64,000 nt of DNA from Rhizobium sp. BK196 (GCF_014193255.1 NZ_JACHZB010000001.1:528018-592017), one strand, 5' to 3'; counted from the first letter of the stretch, positions 9,240-18,800 are shown. Made by a program: numbers and translations. Notes: a model not told the origin generated them from the sequence alone.

Positions 9240-10346
9240 TCAAATGCGGTTTTCCGTCGTCGCATCGAAGAGCGAAGCGAGCGACATGTCGAAATTGAGC
9301 TTCACCTTGGCCCCGACATTGAAGCGGCGCGCGCCATTGACGCGGACGGACATCGTGTGGCCCGCATGTTTCAGCCACAGAAGATTATCCGCGCCCATGG
9401 GTTCTTCGATGTCGACGGTGGCGTCGTGTTCTTCGCCGCCCGTATTCTCGTTGACCTTGATGTGCTCGGGGCGAACGCCGAGCACCACCTTGCGGCCGGG
9501 CTGCAGCGTTTCACCGGCGTCGTAGCCGGCAAGCGAGAAGTTGACGCCGTTGGCCGTAAAGGCCATCCCGTCGCCCGTGCTGACCAGTTCGCCACGCAGG
9601 AAATTCATCGACGGCGAGCCGATGAAGCCAGCGACGAAGAGGTTGCGCGGCCGGTTGTAGATCGTCGTCGGGTCGTCGAGCTGCTGAATAATGCCGCTTT
9701 TCATGATGGCGATGCGGTCGGCCAGCGTCAGCGCCTCGATCTGGTCGTGCGTGACGTAGATCATCGTGTTCTGCAGCGACTGGTGCAGGCGCTTGATCTC
9801 GACGCGCAATTCCGAGCGAAGCTTGGCGTCCAGGTTCGAGAGCGGCTCGTCGAACAGAAAGACATCGACGTCGCGAACCAGGGCACGGCCGATCGCCACA
9901 CGCTGGCGCTGCCCGCCGGAAAGCTCGGCCGGCTTGCGCTTCAGGAGCGGCTGGATCTGCAGGATCTCCGAAGCACGCGCGACGCGCTTGTCTATCTCGG
10001 CCTGCGGCACCTTGGCGACGCGAAGGCCGAAAGAGAGGTTCTTCTCGACGGTCATCTGCGGATAGAGCGCATAGGACTGGAAGACCATGCCGATGCCGCG
10101 GTCCTTCGGCTCTTCCCAGGTGACGTTTTTGCCCTTGATGAAGATCTGCCCTTCCGAGGCGTCGAGCAGGCCGGCAATGCAGTTCAGCAGGGTGGACTTG
10201 CCGCAGCCGGAGGAGCCGAGCAGCACCAGGAATTCGCCGTCGTTGATATCGAGGTTCAGGTCCTTGAGCACGCTGACCGAGCCGAAATTCAACGACAGAT
10301 CCTTGATGGAGACACTCGAATTGGAGACACTTGAATTCATGTTCAT
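9240..10346 (-). CDS. Sugar ABC transporter ATP-binding protein (MalK/UgpC type)
   Basis: The product is 368 residues. Walker A GSSGCGKST is at 44-52, the signature LSGGQRQ begins at 142, and Walker B VFLFDEPLSNLD is near 162. A C-terminal regulatory OB-fold region (VLGVRPEHIKV) defines the CUT1/MalK class. It powers uptake through the two permeases encoded just upstream (4-base gap). The start has two in-frame ATGs (10346 and 10340); GAAGGG at the end of the upstream gene can serve as ribosome site. A shared ATPase could also serve other sugar transporters. Confidence 0.93.
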   Translation of the reverse strand: MNMNSSVSNSSVSIKDLSLNFGSVSVLKDLNLDINDGEFLVLLGSSGCGKSTLLNCIAGLLDASEGQIFIKGKNVTWEEPKDRGIGMVFQSYALYPQMTVEKNLSFGLRVAKVPQAEIDKRVARASEILQIQPLLKRKPAELSGGQRQRVAIGRALVRDVDVFLFDEPLSNLDAKLRSELRVEIKRLHQSLQNTMIYVTHDQIEALTLADRIAIMKSGIIQQLDDPTTIYNRPRNLFVAGFIGSPSMNFLRGELVSTGDGMAFTANGVNFSLAGYDAGETLQPGRKVVLGVRPEHIKVNENTGGEEHDATVDIEEPMGADNLLWLKHAGHTMSVRVNGARRFNVGAKVKLNFDMSLASLFDATTENRI

Positions 10347-10350
10347 GGGA

Positions 10351-11295
10351 TCAACCCTTCACTGCGCCGGCGGCGATGCCACGGACGAAAAGCCGCCCGG
10401 AGACGAAATAGACGATCAGCGGCACCAGCCCGGTGAGGATCGTTGCTGCCATGTTGACGTTGTATTCCTTCACGCCCTGGACGGAATTGACGATGTTGTT
10501 GAGCTGCACGGTCATCGGATAGGTGTCGGGCCGGGTGAAGACCACGCCGAACAGGAAGTCGTTCCAGATGCCGGTCACCTGCAGGATCATCGCAACGACG
10601 AAGATCGGCAGGGACATAGGCAGCATGATCTTCAGGAAGATCTGCCAGAAGCCAGCCCCATCGACGCGCGCCGCCTTGAACAACTCCTCCGGCAGCGAGA
10701 CGAAATAGTTGCGGAAGAGCAGCGTCAGGATCGGCATGCCAAAGATCGAATGGACGATGACGAGGCCGGTCAGCGTGCCGTAGATGCCGATTTCGCGCAG
10801 GATGATGACGATCGGATAGATCATCACCTGATAGGGAATAAACGCACCGATGATGAGGATCGAGAAGAAAAATTCGGATCCCTTGAAGCGCCAGTTTGCG
10901 AGCGCATAGCCGTTTACCGAGGCGATGGCGATCGAGATGATCACCGACGGCACGGTAATACGCACCGAATTCCAGAATCCGCGCGACAGGCCATCGCAGT
11001 TGAGGCCGGTGCAGGCCTCGGCCCAGGCTTTCACCCAGGGTTGGAAAGTGATCTCCATCGGCGGTGAGAAAATATTGCCGAGACGGATTTCCGGCATGCC
11101 CTTCAGTGACGTTACGACCATCACATAGAGCGGAAGCAGATAGTAAAGCGCCGCAACGATCAGTGTTCCATAGAGCATGATGTTGCGTGGCGACAGCGCC
11201 GGGCGCGGCTTTGGGCCGCTCGGGCCATCGCCGAGCCTGGACGAGACCGCGTCGATACCGGCGGCAGTGGTGTTGAGAGTTCCGATATTAGCCAC
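10351..11295 (-). CDS. Sugar ABC transporter permease (MalG type)
   Basis: The product is 314 residues with a polar ~40-residue N-terminus and about six membrane segments. The cytoplasmic EAA loop EELFKAARVDGAGFWQIF, which docks on the ATPase, is present. It is the second of two CUT1 permeases; its start overlaps the end of the upstream permease gene by 8 bases. Together with the binding protein and ATPase it forms an importer for a sugar or oligosaccharide, most likely the glycan processed by the GH2 and GH43 enzymes of the same cluster. Confidence 0.92.
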   Translation of the reverse strand: MANIGTLNTTAAGIDAVSSRLGDGPSGPKPRPALSPRNIMLYGTLIVAALYYLLPLYVMVVTSLKGMPEIRLGNIFSPPMEITFQPWVKAWAEACTGLNCDGLSRGFWNSVRITVPSVIISIAIASVNGYALANWRFKGSEFFFSILIIGAFIPYQVMIYPIVIILREIGIYGTLTGLVIVHSIFGMPILTLLFRNYFVSLPEELFKAARVDGAGFWQIFLKIMLPMSLPIFVVAMILQVTGIWNDFLFGVVFTRPDTYPMTVQLNNIVNSVQGVKEYNVNMAATILTGLVPLIVYFVSGRLFVRGIAAGAVKG

Positions 11296-12193
11296 GCTTG
11301 CGCCCTCCTCCGAATTCCAGATAGGCCCAGGGAACGACGATGATCGCGACCGTAACGAGCATCATTGTCGATGCGGCGAAGCCCTGACCCAGGTTCTGCG
11401 CCTGGAACATATAGTCGTAGACGTATTTTGCCGGCACTTCCGACGAGATACCGGGACCGCCCGATGTCTGCGCCACCACGAGGTCGTAGACCTTGACGAT
11501 ACCGGAAGCGATAATGACGATCGTCGTGATGAAAACCGGCCGCATCATTGGAATGACGACGAGGAGATAGGTCTTCCACATCGGGATTCCGTCGACGCGC
11601 GCAGCCTTCCAGATATCCTCGTCGATGCCGCGCAGGCCAGCAAGCATCAGGCACATCACGAGGCCTGTTCCCTGCCACAGCGCCGCGATCAGGATGCCGT
11701 AGATGACGATTTCGGGCGTATAGAGCGGATTGAACGTAAAGCTCGTCCAGCCGAGCGAGCGCACCACCGACTGAATGCCGAAATCCGGGTTCAGAACCCA
11801 CTGCCAGACGAGGCCCGTCACGATGAAGGACAGTGCGAATGGGTAAAGGAAGATAGTGCGGAAGGTATTTTCGAAACGGATCTTCTGATCCATCAGCGCA
11901 GCGAGCACGAAACCGATGACCAGACTGAAGATGAGGGAGAGAATGCCGTAAACGGCCAGGTTCTCGATCGCCGTTACCCAGCGGGGCGCCGCCCAGAGAC
12001 GGTGATACTGATCGAGGCCGACGAAACTCAATCGTGGAAGCAGCTTGGAATTGGTGAAGGAATAAACGACCGTCCACAACGTGCCGCCGACAAAGATCAC
12101 CAGCGCTGTCAGGATCATTGGTATGGATGCAATCTTGGCGTTCAGATTGCGCAGTAATTTAATTGGCCGGCCTGCTTGCGCTTGCCCCGTCAT
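11288..12193 (-). CDS. Sugar ABC transporter permease (MalF type)
   Basis: The product is 301 residues with six predicted membrane segments. It has an EAA loop EDIWKAARVDGIPMWKTY before LLVVIPMMRP. It pairs with the MalG-type permease downstream. It follows the binding-protein gene after a 171-base gap holding a stable hairpin, a usual arrangement that gives more binding protein than permease. Confidence 0.92.
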   Translation of the reverse strand: MTGQAQAGRPIKLLRNLNAKIASIPMILTALVIFVGGTLWTVVYSFTNSKLLPRLSFVGLDQYHRLWAAPRWVTAIENLAVYGILSLIFSLVIGFVLAALMDQKIRFENTFRTIFLYPFALSFIVTGLVWQWVLNPDFGIQSVVRSLGWTSFTFNPLYTPEIVIYGILIAALWQGTGLVMCLMLAGLRGIDEDIWKAARVDGIPMWKTYLLVVIPMMRPVFITTIVIIASGIVKVYDLVVAQTSGGPGISSEVPAKYVYDYMFQAQNLGQGFAASTMMLVTVAIIVVPWAYLEFGGGRKRG

Positions 12194-12315
12194 GAATTCT
12201 TCTCCTCAAATCGCAACCGCGACCCGTGGCAGAACGGCGAGGCGCCGTCTGCCGTCCCTGCCCCGGATTTACCGGGACGCTGGAGAGACGCCGCCATCAG
12301 GACATTTGTCTGAAA

Positions 12316-12344
12316 GCGATCCGGCTTTTGTCAAACCGGATCGC
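12316..12344 (-). terminator. Hairpin between binding-protein and permease genes (attenuator / mRNA stabiliser)
   Basis: GCGATCCGG and CCGGATCGC form a perfect 9-bp stem around an 11-base loop, placed after the binding-protein stop at 12365. There is no strong T-run, so partial termination or 3'-end protection of the binding-protein message is more likely than full termination. Confidence 0.65.
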
Positions 12345-12364
12345 AAAGGCAGCGAATCTGTCGA

Positions 12365-13600
12365 TCAGTCAGCCGAAGCGATGATCTCGGCGAAACGCTT
12401 CTGAGCGTCTTCCGGCGTCATCGACGGGTTGGCGAAAAATTCGGAGAAGAGGTCTTCCTTCTGCTTCTGGCTGTCGGCCGAAAGCAGCTGGTCGGTGCCC
12501 TGGATCACGTTGCCCTTCGCCAGGATATCGAGACCCTTCTTCATGCAATCGTTGGCGGCGGCGAGATCAACGTCGGCACGAACGGGCAGAGAGCCCTTCT
12601 TCAAGTTGAACGCGACCTGGGTCTTGGGATCGAGCAGGGTCTTGGCGAGCACGGCCTGAGCCTTGGACTTCTCCTCGTCCTTCAGGAGCGGGAAGTAGAA
12701 GGCGTCGCCGCCGGTCGAGATGATCTCGTTCACGCCGAGGCCAGGCAGGCAGGTATAGTCGGTGCCGGCCTTCTGACCTGCAAGTGCGAATTCGCCCTGC
12801 GCCCAGTCGCCCATGATCTGGCCGCCGGCCTTGCCCGTGATGACGAGATTGGTGGCCTGGTTCCAGTCCTGAACGTTGCTGCCCTTGGACATGCGGCGTG
12901 CATCGTCGGCAGCCTTGAAGACCTTGGCGATCTCAGGACCTGCAGCAGCTTCCGCGTCCTTATCCTTGAAGACCTTGTTGAAGGTATCCTTGCCCGCAAT
13001 GGCGACCATCAGCACGTCGAAGGCGCCCGCGGCCTGCCAGGGCTGACCGCCGACAGCGAGAGGAATGATGCCTGCCTTTTCGAGAGCCGGAGAAGCAGCG
13101 ACGAACTCGTCCCAGTTCTTCGGAACTTCGACGCCGGCCTTCTTGAAGGCAGCGTTGGAAAGCCAGAGCCACTGCCATGAGTGGATGTTCACCGGCGCGC
13201 AATAGATCTTGCCGTCGATGGTGCAGGAATCGAGCAGGCTCGACGGACGAATGATGTCCTTCCAGTGCTCGGCGGTCGCCACGTCGGTCAGGTCGCGCAT
13301 CAGACCGGCCTGGACGAGTTCCTCGGCCTGCCGGCCATGGTTGAACTGGGTGGCGCCCATCGGATCGCCGCCGGTGATGCGGCTGATCATGATCGGACGG
13401 GCAGTTCCGCCGGAACCGGCAATAGCGCCGTCGACCCAATGGTTGCCGGTGGCGTCGAATGCCTTTGCCAGCTCGGCGACGGCAGCGGATTCGCCGCCCG
13501 AAGTCCACCAGTGCGTGACTTCGAGATCGGTAGCGTTGGCGGCGCCGAACGGAAGCGCGACTGAAGCGGCAAGCACGGCCGCCATCATACGGATTTTCAT
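12365..13600 (-). CDS. Sugar ABC transporter substrate-binding protein (CUT1)
   Basis: The product is 411 residues. A signal peptide (MKIRMMAAVLAASVALPFGAANA) is followed by DLEVTHWWTSGGESAAVAEL, the start of family-1 sugar-binding proteins of the glucose/mannose-binding type. A periplasmic receptor, it delivers sugar to the two permeases. It is the first gene of the minus-strand sugar operon and is divergent from the LacI regulator. The ligand cannot be read from sequence; the context suggests xylan/mannan-derived oligosaccharides or monomers. Confidence 0.92.
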   Translation of the reverse strand: MKIRMMAAVLAASVALPFGAANATDLEVTHWWTSGGESAAVAELAKAFDATGNHWVDGAIAGSGGTARPIMISRITGGDPMGATQFNHGRQAEELVQAGLMRDLTDVATAEHWKDIIRPSSLLDSCTIDGKIYCAPVNIHSWQWLWLSNAAFKKAGVEVPKNWDEFVAASPALEKAGIIPLAVGGQPWQAAGAFDVLMVAIAGKDTFNKVFKDKDAEAAAGPEIAKVFKAADDARRMSKGSNVQDWNQATNLVITGKAGGQIMGDWAQGEFALAGQKAGTDYTCLPGLGVNEIISTGGDAFYFPLLKDEEKSKAQAVLAKTLLDPKTQVAFNLKKGSLPVRADVDLAAANDCMKKGLDILAKGNVIQGTDQLLSADSQKQKEDLFSEFFANPSMTPEDAQKRFAEIIASAD

Positions 13601-13671
13601 GAGTTCTCCTCCCTCACTGAAACGTTGCCGGAAAAACTTAGAGCAATCGATTTATCAGCGCAACCGCCCGC

Positions 13672-13689
13672 TGGCAAAATTTTCTGCCA
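13672..13689. promoter_or_regulatory. Candidate operator dyad (TGGCA-n8-TGCCA)
   Basis: TGGCA and TGCCA are inverted around an AT-rich 8-base core, about 70 bases upstream of the binding-protein start. This is a plausible repressor site for the sugar operon. It is not a confirmed LacI-family consensus. Confidence 0.4.
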
Positions 13690-13937
13690 AAGCGGCCTTT
13701 ACATCCTATGAGAGCAGTCATCAGCTCCGCTCTTACTCCAGAAGAAAAGGATGGGCCGGCGTTTTCGCAAATGCACCACGCAAGCATCCTTTTGATTATG
13801 CTGTTTAATTTTTTATTAATCCGATAATTGCGGAGCTTTCGCGTTTCGCAGGCGCAAAAAATCGCGACCTCAACAGGCGATTCAACCAGAGAGGATCACT
13901 CTACAACATCGATCAGAAAAAGCGCTCGACATTTCTA

Positions 13938-13951
13938 CTGTATCGTTACAG
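13938..13951. promoter_or_regulatory. Candidate LacI-type operator
   Basis: CTGTATCGTTACAG is a palindrome at 12 of 14 positions with a central CG step, the size and shape expected for LacI-family operators. It lies 104 bases before the regulator start and could control both directions. Confidence 0.45.
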
Positions 13952-14054
13952 ATTGTTCCGCTCAGGGAGGAGAGCTTTTTGGGCGCGGCATACTTACAGT
14001 GCGCCCAAAAGCCTCTATAAGGCGAAGCAAATCGCGCGAGGCAGGCCTAGAGGG

Positions 14055-15095
14055 ATGGAAAACAACGGAAATTTCGGCGGAGCCGCATCCGGTTCCATTC
14101 CGCGCGAGCGCCCGACATTGAAGACGATCGCCTTCATGACCGGCCTTGGCGTGACGACCGTATCGCGGGCGCTGAAAGATGCACCGGATATCGGCGCTGA
14201 AACGAAGGAACGGGTTCGCATGGTCGCCCGCCAGCTGGGCTACCAGCCGAACAGGGCCGGTGTGCGCCTGAGAACCGGTAAGACCAACGTTATTGCGCTG
14301 GTGCTCAGCATCGACGAGGAGATCATGGGCTTTTCCAGCCAGATGGTCTTCGGCATTTCCGAAGTGCTGACCGGCACGCCCTATCATATCGTCGTCACCC
14401 CGCATTCGCACAGCAAGGACCCCATGCTGCCGGTGCGCTACATCCTGGAAACGGGCTCGGCCGACGGCGTCATCATCTCGCGCGTCGAGCCTGACGATCC
14501 GCGCGTGCGCCTGCTCGCCGAAAGCGGCATGCCTTTTACCACTCACGGCCGCACCGATGCCGGGCTGGTGCACCCCTACCACGACTTCGACAACGAGGCC
14601 TACGCCCATCAGGCCGTGCAGAAGCTGGTCGCCAGGGGCCGCAGGCGCATCGCTCTCCTGCAGCCGCCGAGCAAGCTCACCTATTACACCCATACCCGCA
14701 TCGGCTTTCAGACCGGCCTGCATGACTACCGCGCCGAGGAAGTGCCGCTGCGCGTCAATATCGACGCCCCGCTCGCCGAAATCCGCGACGCCGTGGAACA
14801 TCTGATGCGCTCCCCTGGCGCGCCTGACGGCATCGTCTCGTCAGCCGGCAGCGCCACCATCGCCGTCAACGCCGGCATCGAAGCCGCCGGCAAGCGCCTC
14901 GGCCACGATGTAGACCTCGTCTCCAAACAATCCGCCCCGATCCTCAACTGGATCCGCCCGGAGATCATCACCGCCTATGAAGACGTCCGCCATGCCGGCC
15001 GCGAGATGGCAAAACAGGTGATCGCACGGATCGACGGCGTGGACGCGGAGCTGCTGCAGAGCATCACCAAGCCGGAATGGCCGGACGGGCGGTAA
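14055..15095 (+). CDS. LacI family transcriptional regulator
   Basis: The product is 346 residues. The N-terminal helix-turn-helix and hinge read [31 protein letters not shown], with the hinge helix near [11 protein letters not shown]. It is followed by a periplasmic-binding-protein-like effector domain ([24 protein letters not shown]). It is divergent from the sugar transporter and enzyme operon and most likely represses it until a derived sugar binds. I chose ATG 14055, behind AGAGGG; the longer open frame to 13953 runs through promoter sequence. The inducer is unknown. Confidence 0.9.
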   Translation: MENNGNFGGAASGSIPRERPTLKTIAFMTGLGVTTVSRALKDAPDIGAETKERVRMVARQLGYQPNRAGVRLRTGKTNVIALVLSIDEEIMGFSSQMVFGISEVLTGTPYHIVVTPHSHSKDPMLPVRYILETGSADGVIISRVEPDDPRVRLLAESGMPFTTHGRTDAGLVHPYHDFDNEAYAHQAVQKLVARGRRRIALLQPPSKLTYYTHTRIGFQTGLHDYRAEEVPLRVNIDAPLAEIRDAVEHLMRSPGAPDGIVSSAGSATIAVNAGIEAAGKRLGHDVDLVSKQSAPILNWIRPEIITAYEDVRHAGREMAKQVIARIDGVDAELLQSITKPEWPDGR

Positions 15096-15135
15096 GCATC
15101 CGGGACTGCCGTTATGCTGGCGCGCGGAGAAACGC

Positions 15136-15645
15136 ATGCGGGACATCGAAATACCAACGGAACGCACGGTCCTCCGTTCATTCAGGCAGGAGGATGCCTG
15201 CGAGGTCTTTGCCTGCATCTCCCCCGAGATCACCCGCTTCACCGCCTGGGAAGCGCCTGCGAGCGAAGAAGCCTTTGCCGAAATTTGGCAAAACTGGCTG
15301 CCTGCAATGGAAGATGGATCGGAACTCACCCTTGTCCCTCGCAGCCGCGAGGATAGCCGCTGCCTCGGCATTCTCGGCGTACACGCTATCAAATCAGGTA
15401 CACCGGAGCTCGGAATCTGGCTACGACGCGATGTGCATGGCAAACGCTTCGGCAATGAGTTGATCGGCGCCGTAGCGAGATGGGTGAGCAAGACGCAGAC
15501 GGTGCGTTATTTCGAATATCCGGTCGCCGAGGAAAACATCGCCAGCAGGCGGATTGCCGAAGCCTATGGCGGCGAGGTCGGGGAACACCGCCAGAACCGC
15601 AAATATGGCTGTGTCGTCTATCACATTCCGCCGATATTGCCATGA
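15136..15645 (+). CDS. GNAT N-acetyltransferase (RimJ/RimL type)
   Basis: The product is 169 residues. It begins with the RimJ/RimL-like pattern IPTERTVLRSFRQEDA and has the acetyl-CoA region ELGIWLRRDVHGKRFGNELIGAVARW followed by NIASRRIAEAYGG. Such enzymes transfer acetyl from acetyl-CoA to an amine, often a protein N-terminus or a small molecule; the substrate is not known. ATG 15136 follows GGAGAAACGC. It lies 40 bases after the LacI gene on the same strand, so it could be co-transcribed, though no functional link to the sugar cluster is evident. Confidence 0.85.
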   Translation: MRDIEIPTERTVLRSFRQEDACEVFACISPEITRFTAWEAPASEEAFAEIWQNWLPAMEDGSELTLVPRSREDSRCLGILGVHAIKSGTPELGIWLRRDVHGKRFGNELIGAVARWVSKTQTVRYFEYPVAEENIASRRIAEAYGGEVGEHRQNRKYGCVVYHIPPILP

Positions 15646-15688
15646 GCGTGCGTTCTCAGGGTGGGTCGTTTGAGTGTGCGGCCCGCTC

Positions 15689-15845
15689 ACCTAGCCCTCT
15701 CCCCGCCGGGTAGAGGGGACCTGCCAAACTCCGGGAAGGCGGAGACGGTGCGGCATATCCCCTTCTCCCTAGGGGGTCCGAAGGACGGGTCAAGACCCGC
15801 GGCTCGACCCCGTCGGGTAGTCCGAAGGATCGGATGAGGGCCTCA
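15689..15845. repeat. RIME-like palindromic repeat with internal 36-base module
   Basis: Hairpin-forming blocks (ccctctccccgccgggtagaggg, ccccttctccctaggggg) flank a module at 15776-15811. It begins gtccgaaggacgggtc and ends ggctcgacccc. The same module occurs at 42646-42682 and 44342-44377 inside cobN. The gap 15646-15874 is almost entirely this repeat. Confidence 0.75.
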
Positions 15846-15874
15846 CCCTCCAGAGCTGGTGAAGCCCACTCCCC

Positions 15875-16282
15875 TTAAACCGACTGATTAAACACCGCCT
15901 CAATCCGATACCCATCCGGATCGATAACAAAGGCTGCAAAATAGTGAGGCCCGTAATGCTGCCTCAGCCCCGGCGCGCCATTGTCGACGCCACCATGCGC
16001 AAGCGCCGCCGCATGAAATTCGATCACCGACTGCCTGTCCGGCGCAGCAAAGGCAAGGTGAAAACCGGCACCGGGTGCCGCCTGCCCCGCCTCGACCGCC
16101 TCGACCGCCTTGATCGCCAGCTTGTCACCGCCGCCAGGCAGGCCATAGCCGACAGCCTGTCCGGCCTCGCCCGGCCGTAGGTCCTCCCAGACCCTGATAT
16201 AGCCGAGTGCGCCAAAGGCAGCATCGTAGAATCGCGCAGCCTTTTCGATATCGGCCACCCCGAAGGATGCGTGGTGGAGCAT
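15875..16282 (-). CDS. VOC (glyoxalase / bleomycin-resistance fold) protein
   Basis: The product is 135 residues with two beta-alpha-beta-beta-beta units. The first is MLHHASFGVADIEKAARFYDAAFGALGY; the second includes APGLRQHYGPHYFAAFVIDPDGYRIEAVF. His3, the His/Tyr-rich second half and the terminal Glu are the usual metal-ligand positions. Its reaction is unknown; relatives include glyoxalase I and thiol transferases. ATG 16282 has GGAGG upstream; the open frame to 16333 crosses the gnd terminator and is not used. Confidence 0.82.
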   Translation of the reverse strand: MLHHASFGVADIEKAARFYDAAFGALGYIRVWEDLRPGEAGQAVGYGLPGGGDKLAIKAVEAVEAGQAAPGAGFHLAFAAPDRQSVIEFHAAALAHGGVDNGAPGLRQHYGPHYFAAFVIDPDGYRIEAVFNQSV

Positions 16283-16317
16283 GTCGGAAACCTCCCTTTC
16301 GCCTTTGGCACTATAAC

Positions 16318-16346
16318 AAAAAGCCCGGCGCAATGGCCGGGCTTTT
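16318..16346 (-). terminator. Intrinsic terminator of gnd
   Basis: On the minus strand AAAAGCCCGGC-cattgc-GCCGGGCTTTTT forms a perfect stem with a T-run, 20 bases after the gnd stop. Confidence 0.88.
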
Positions 16347-16365
16347 CAATTCTATTCCGCAAACC

Positions 16366-17796
16366 TCAGAAGGTCGAGGCACCGCTGCCCCAGGGGCCGT
16401 GGTGGAAATCCTTACCGTCGAGGCGGTCGAAGCCGTGGGCGCCGAAGAAGTCGCGCTGCGCCTGGATCAGGTTGGCAGTGCCGCGGCCCTGGCGGTAGGC
16501 GTCGAAATAGGTGAGCGCCGAAGCCAGCGCCGGAACCGGCAGGCCGGCGGTCATTGCCGCGGTCACGACGCGGCGAAGCGCCGGGATCGATTCCTTGACC
16601 ATGGCCGAGAAGGCAGGCGTGACGATGAGATTTGCCGCATCGGGCGCGTCAGTGAACGCCTTGGTGATCTCGTCGAGGAACTGCGAGCGGATGATGCAGC
16701 CGGCGCGCCAGATCTTCGCAATCGTCGGCATCGGCAGCGACCAGTTGAACTCCTTCGAAGCTTCCGCCATGACGGCAAAACCCTGCGCATAGGCGCCGAT
16801 CTTGCCGGCAAACAGCGCCAGTTCCAGATCCTTGTTGAATTCAGGGCCATAGGCGATCGGGAAGGCAGCACCGAGATCACCGAAAATCTTTTCGGCGGCG
16901 ACGCGCTGTTCCTTCATCGACGACAGGCTGCGGGCGGCGACGGCGGCTTCGATGCCGGTTGCCGGAATGCCCATGTTCTGCGCTTCGATTGCAGACCACT
17001 TGCCGGTGCCCTTCTGGCCCGCCTTGTCGAGGATCATGTCGACCATCGGCGTCTTGGAGATCGGGTCGGTCGCGGCAAGCACCTTCTCGGAAATCTCGAT
17101 GAGATAGGAGTTCAGGCGGCCCTTGTTCCACTCGCCGAAGATGCCGGAAATCTCCGAAGCGCTCTTTCCGAGTCCGTCGCGCAGGATGCCGTAGATTTCG
17201 GCGATCATCTGCATGTCGGCATATTCGATGCCGTTATGGATCGTCTTGACGAAATGGCCGGCGCCGTCATTGCCGAGCCAGGCGACGCAGGGGTCGCCAT
17301 CATACTTGGCGGCAATCGAGGTCAACACCTTCTCGACGCGCTTCCAGGAATCCTCCGTGCCGCCGACCATGATCGACGGGCCGTGGCGGGCACCTTCCTC
17401 ACCACCGGACACGCCCATGCCGATGAAGGTCAGGCCGGTATCCTTGAGGCGGCCGAAGCGGGCAACTGTGTCGCGGAAATTGGCGTTGCCGGCATCGATC
17501 ATGATGTCGTTCTTTTCGAGATGCGGGCGCAGTGCCTCCATCTGCTGGTCCACCGGCTCGCCGGCCTTGATCATGATGATGATCGGGCGTGGCGGGCGGA
17601 TCGCCTCGACGAATTCCTCGATCGTCTTGCAGGGAATGATCTGCTTCTTGAGATCGCCGGCACTCTCGTAGAATTCATCCGTTTTTTCAGGCGTGCGGTT
17701 GAAAACTGCGATCTTGTTGCCCTTTTCCGCAATGTTGAGCGCCAGGTTGGACCCCATGACGGCAAGGCCGATCAGTCCGATTTCTGCCTTTTCCAC
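16366..17796 (-). CDS. gnd: 6-phosphogluconate dehydrogenase, decarboxylating
   Basis: The product is 476 residues, full length for the enzyme. NADP site GLIGLAVMGSNLALNIAEKG is N-terminal with NRT at the cofactor phosphate position. IMIDAGNANFRDT, GMGVSGGEEGARHGPSIMVGG and catalytic HFVKTIHNGIEYADMQMIAE are all intact. It oxidises 6-phosphogluconate to ribulose 5-phosphate, CO2 and NADPH in the cytoplasmic pentose phosphate pathway. The start is GTG 17796 behind CGGAGG. It is a single-gene unit ending at the terminator at 16318-16346. Confidence 0.97.
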   Translation of the reverse strand: MEKAEIGLIGLAVMGSNLALNIAEKGNKIAVFNRTPEKTDEFYESAGDLKKQIIPCKTIEEFVEAIRPPRPIIIMIKAGEPVDQQMEALRPHLEKNDIMIDAGNANFRDTVARFGRLKDTGLTFIGMGVSGGEEGARHGPSIMVGGTEDSWKRVEKVLTSIAAKYDGDPCVAWLGNDGAGHFVKTIHNGIEYADMQMIAEIYGILRDGLGKSASEISGIFGEWNKGRLNSYLIEISEKVLAATDPISKTPMVDMILDKAGQKGTGKWSAIEAQNMGIPATGIEAAVAARSLSSMKEQRVAAEKIFGDLGAAFPIAYGPEFNKDLELALFAGKIGAYAQGFAVMAEASKEFNWSLPMPTIAKIWRAGCIIRSQFLDEITKAFTDAPDAANLIVTPAFSAMVKESIPALRRVVTAAMTAGLPVPALASALTYFDAYRQGRGTANLIQAQRDFFGAHGFDRLDGKDFHHGPWGSGASTF

Positions 17797-17951
17797 GACA
17801 AACCTCCGATGAGTGAAATGGTGCGATGTTGTGGCACTCTCTCACCCAAACGGCAAGGTCGAAGACCGCGATTCGGATCGAAAAAAGGCTGTCGGAACAG
17901 GCTTTCCGAACGGCTTGGCCAGCACCATATGATGGGGTTCGGGAGGCAGGA

Positions 17952-18737
17952 ATGACCGTCGGCACTGCGATGGATAGCAATATCAGGCCGCTGCTCGCAA
18001 AGAGAGCCGGGCGCTACCGCGAATATGCGCCCTCACCGGCCCTCGCCCCGCATTTCCGCTGCCTCTGGTCGCATGAGATTCGAACAGCGAGGCCGGTCGC
18101 CATCGTGCCTGATGGTTATTGCGACCTGCTTTTCGCAAACGGCCGCCTCTTCGTTGCCGGGCCGGACCGCACCGCCGCATTCCCGCCAATGATGCCTGGG
18201 ATGAGCATCATCGGCGCACGTTTTGCACCGGGCGCCGGCGCCGCCTGGCTGAAGCTGCCTCTGTCGGAGATCACCGGCCTCTCCATTCCACTGAGCGATC
18301 TCGCGCCTGGAAAGGCTGCCCTCCTCGAACAGCGCCTGTCCGACCGTCCCGATCAGGCTACCGCCCGCTCACTCTTCGCTAGCCTGTTGAGTGAACTGGC
18401 AAGGGAAGAAGCGGGGCCGGACCCCGAGGCCCGCCTGATCTTTGCCGTTGCAGACCAAGGATCGGGCCGGATCGGCGATCTGCAGCAGAAGCTCGATATT
18501 GGCGAACGGCAATTGCGCCGCCGTGCCCACCACCATTTCGGCTATGGCATCAAGACGCTGGAACGCGTCCGCCGGCTGCAGCGTTTCATGGCCTTGTGCC
18601 GCGCAGGTGAGACCCTGCCGCTCGCCGCTCTTGCCCTTGAAGCCGGCTTTTCCGACCAGGCCCACATGACGCGCGAGATCGGCGACCTGACGACGCTGAC
18701 GCCATTGGCCATGGTCGATCAATTGACCGGCCGCTGA
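17952..18737 (+). CDS. AraC family transcriptional regulator
   Basis: The product is 261 residues. The N-terminal ~110 residues are a sensory domain of the type found with single C-terminal AraC modules (YREYAPSPALAPHFRCLWSHE, then MMPGMSIIGARFAPGAGAAWL). The C-terminal part contains two helix-turn-helix motifs (IGDLQQKLDIGERQLRRRAHHHFGYGIKTLERVRRLQRF, then AALALEAGFSDQAHMTREI). The target genes are unknown; the SRPBCC and VOC genes directly downstream are candidates. ATG 17952 follows GGGAGGCAGGA; the longer frame to 17826 has no such site. Confidence 0.85.
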   Translation: MTVGTAMDSNIRPLLAKRAGRYREYAPSPALAPHFRCLWSHEIRTARPVAIVPDGYCDLLFANGRLFVAGPDRTAAFPPMMPGMSIIGARFAPGAGAAWLKLPLSEITGLSIPLSDLAPGKAALLEQRLSDRPDQATARSLFASLLSELAREEAGPDPEARLIFAVADQGSGRIGDLQQKLDIGERQLRRRAHHHFGYGIKTLERVRRLQRFMALCRAGETLPLAALALEAGFSDQAHMTREIGDLTTLTPLAMVDQLTGR

Positions 18738-18800
18738 CCGTTTCGTTCAAGACGGGAAAAACGGGCCTGCTAGTCTGCTACAAAGCAAAGGGACAGACCG

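Larger units (their letters stand above)
13601..14054. promoter_or_regulatory. Divergent promoter region between sugar operon and LacI gene
   Basis: No gene is seen in these 454 bases, which are AT-richer than the surroundings. Both the operon and the regulator should start here. Two dyads that could be operators are listed separately. ATG 14055 of the regulator is preceded by AGAGGG. Confidence 0.6.

Noticed and set aside
16207..17955. 582-codon plus-strand frame opposite gnd
   Set aside because: Shadow of the well-supported 6-phosphogluconate dehydrogenase gene.
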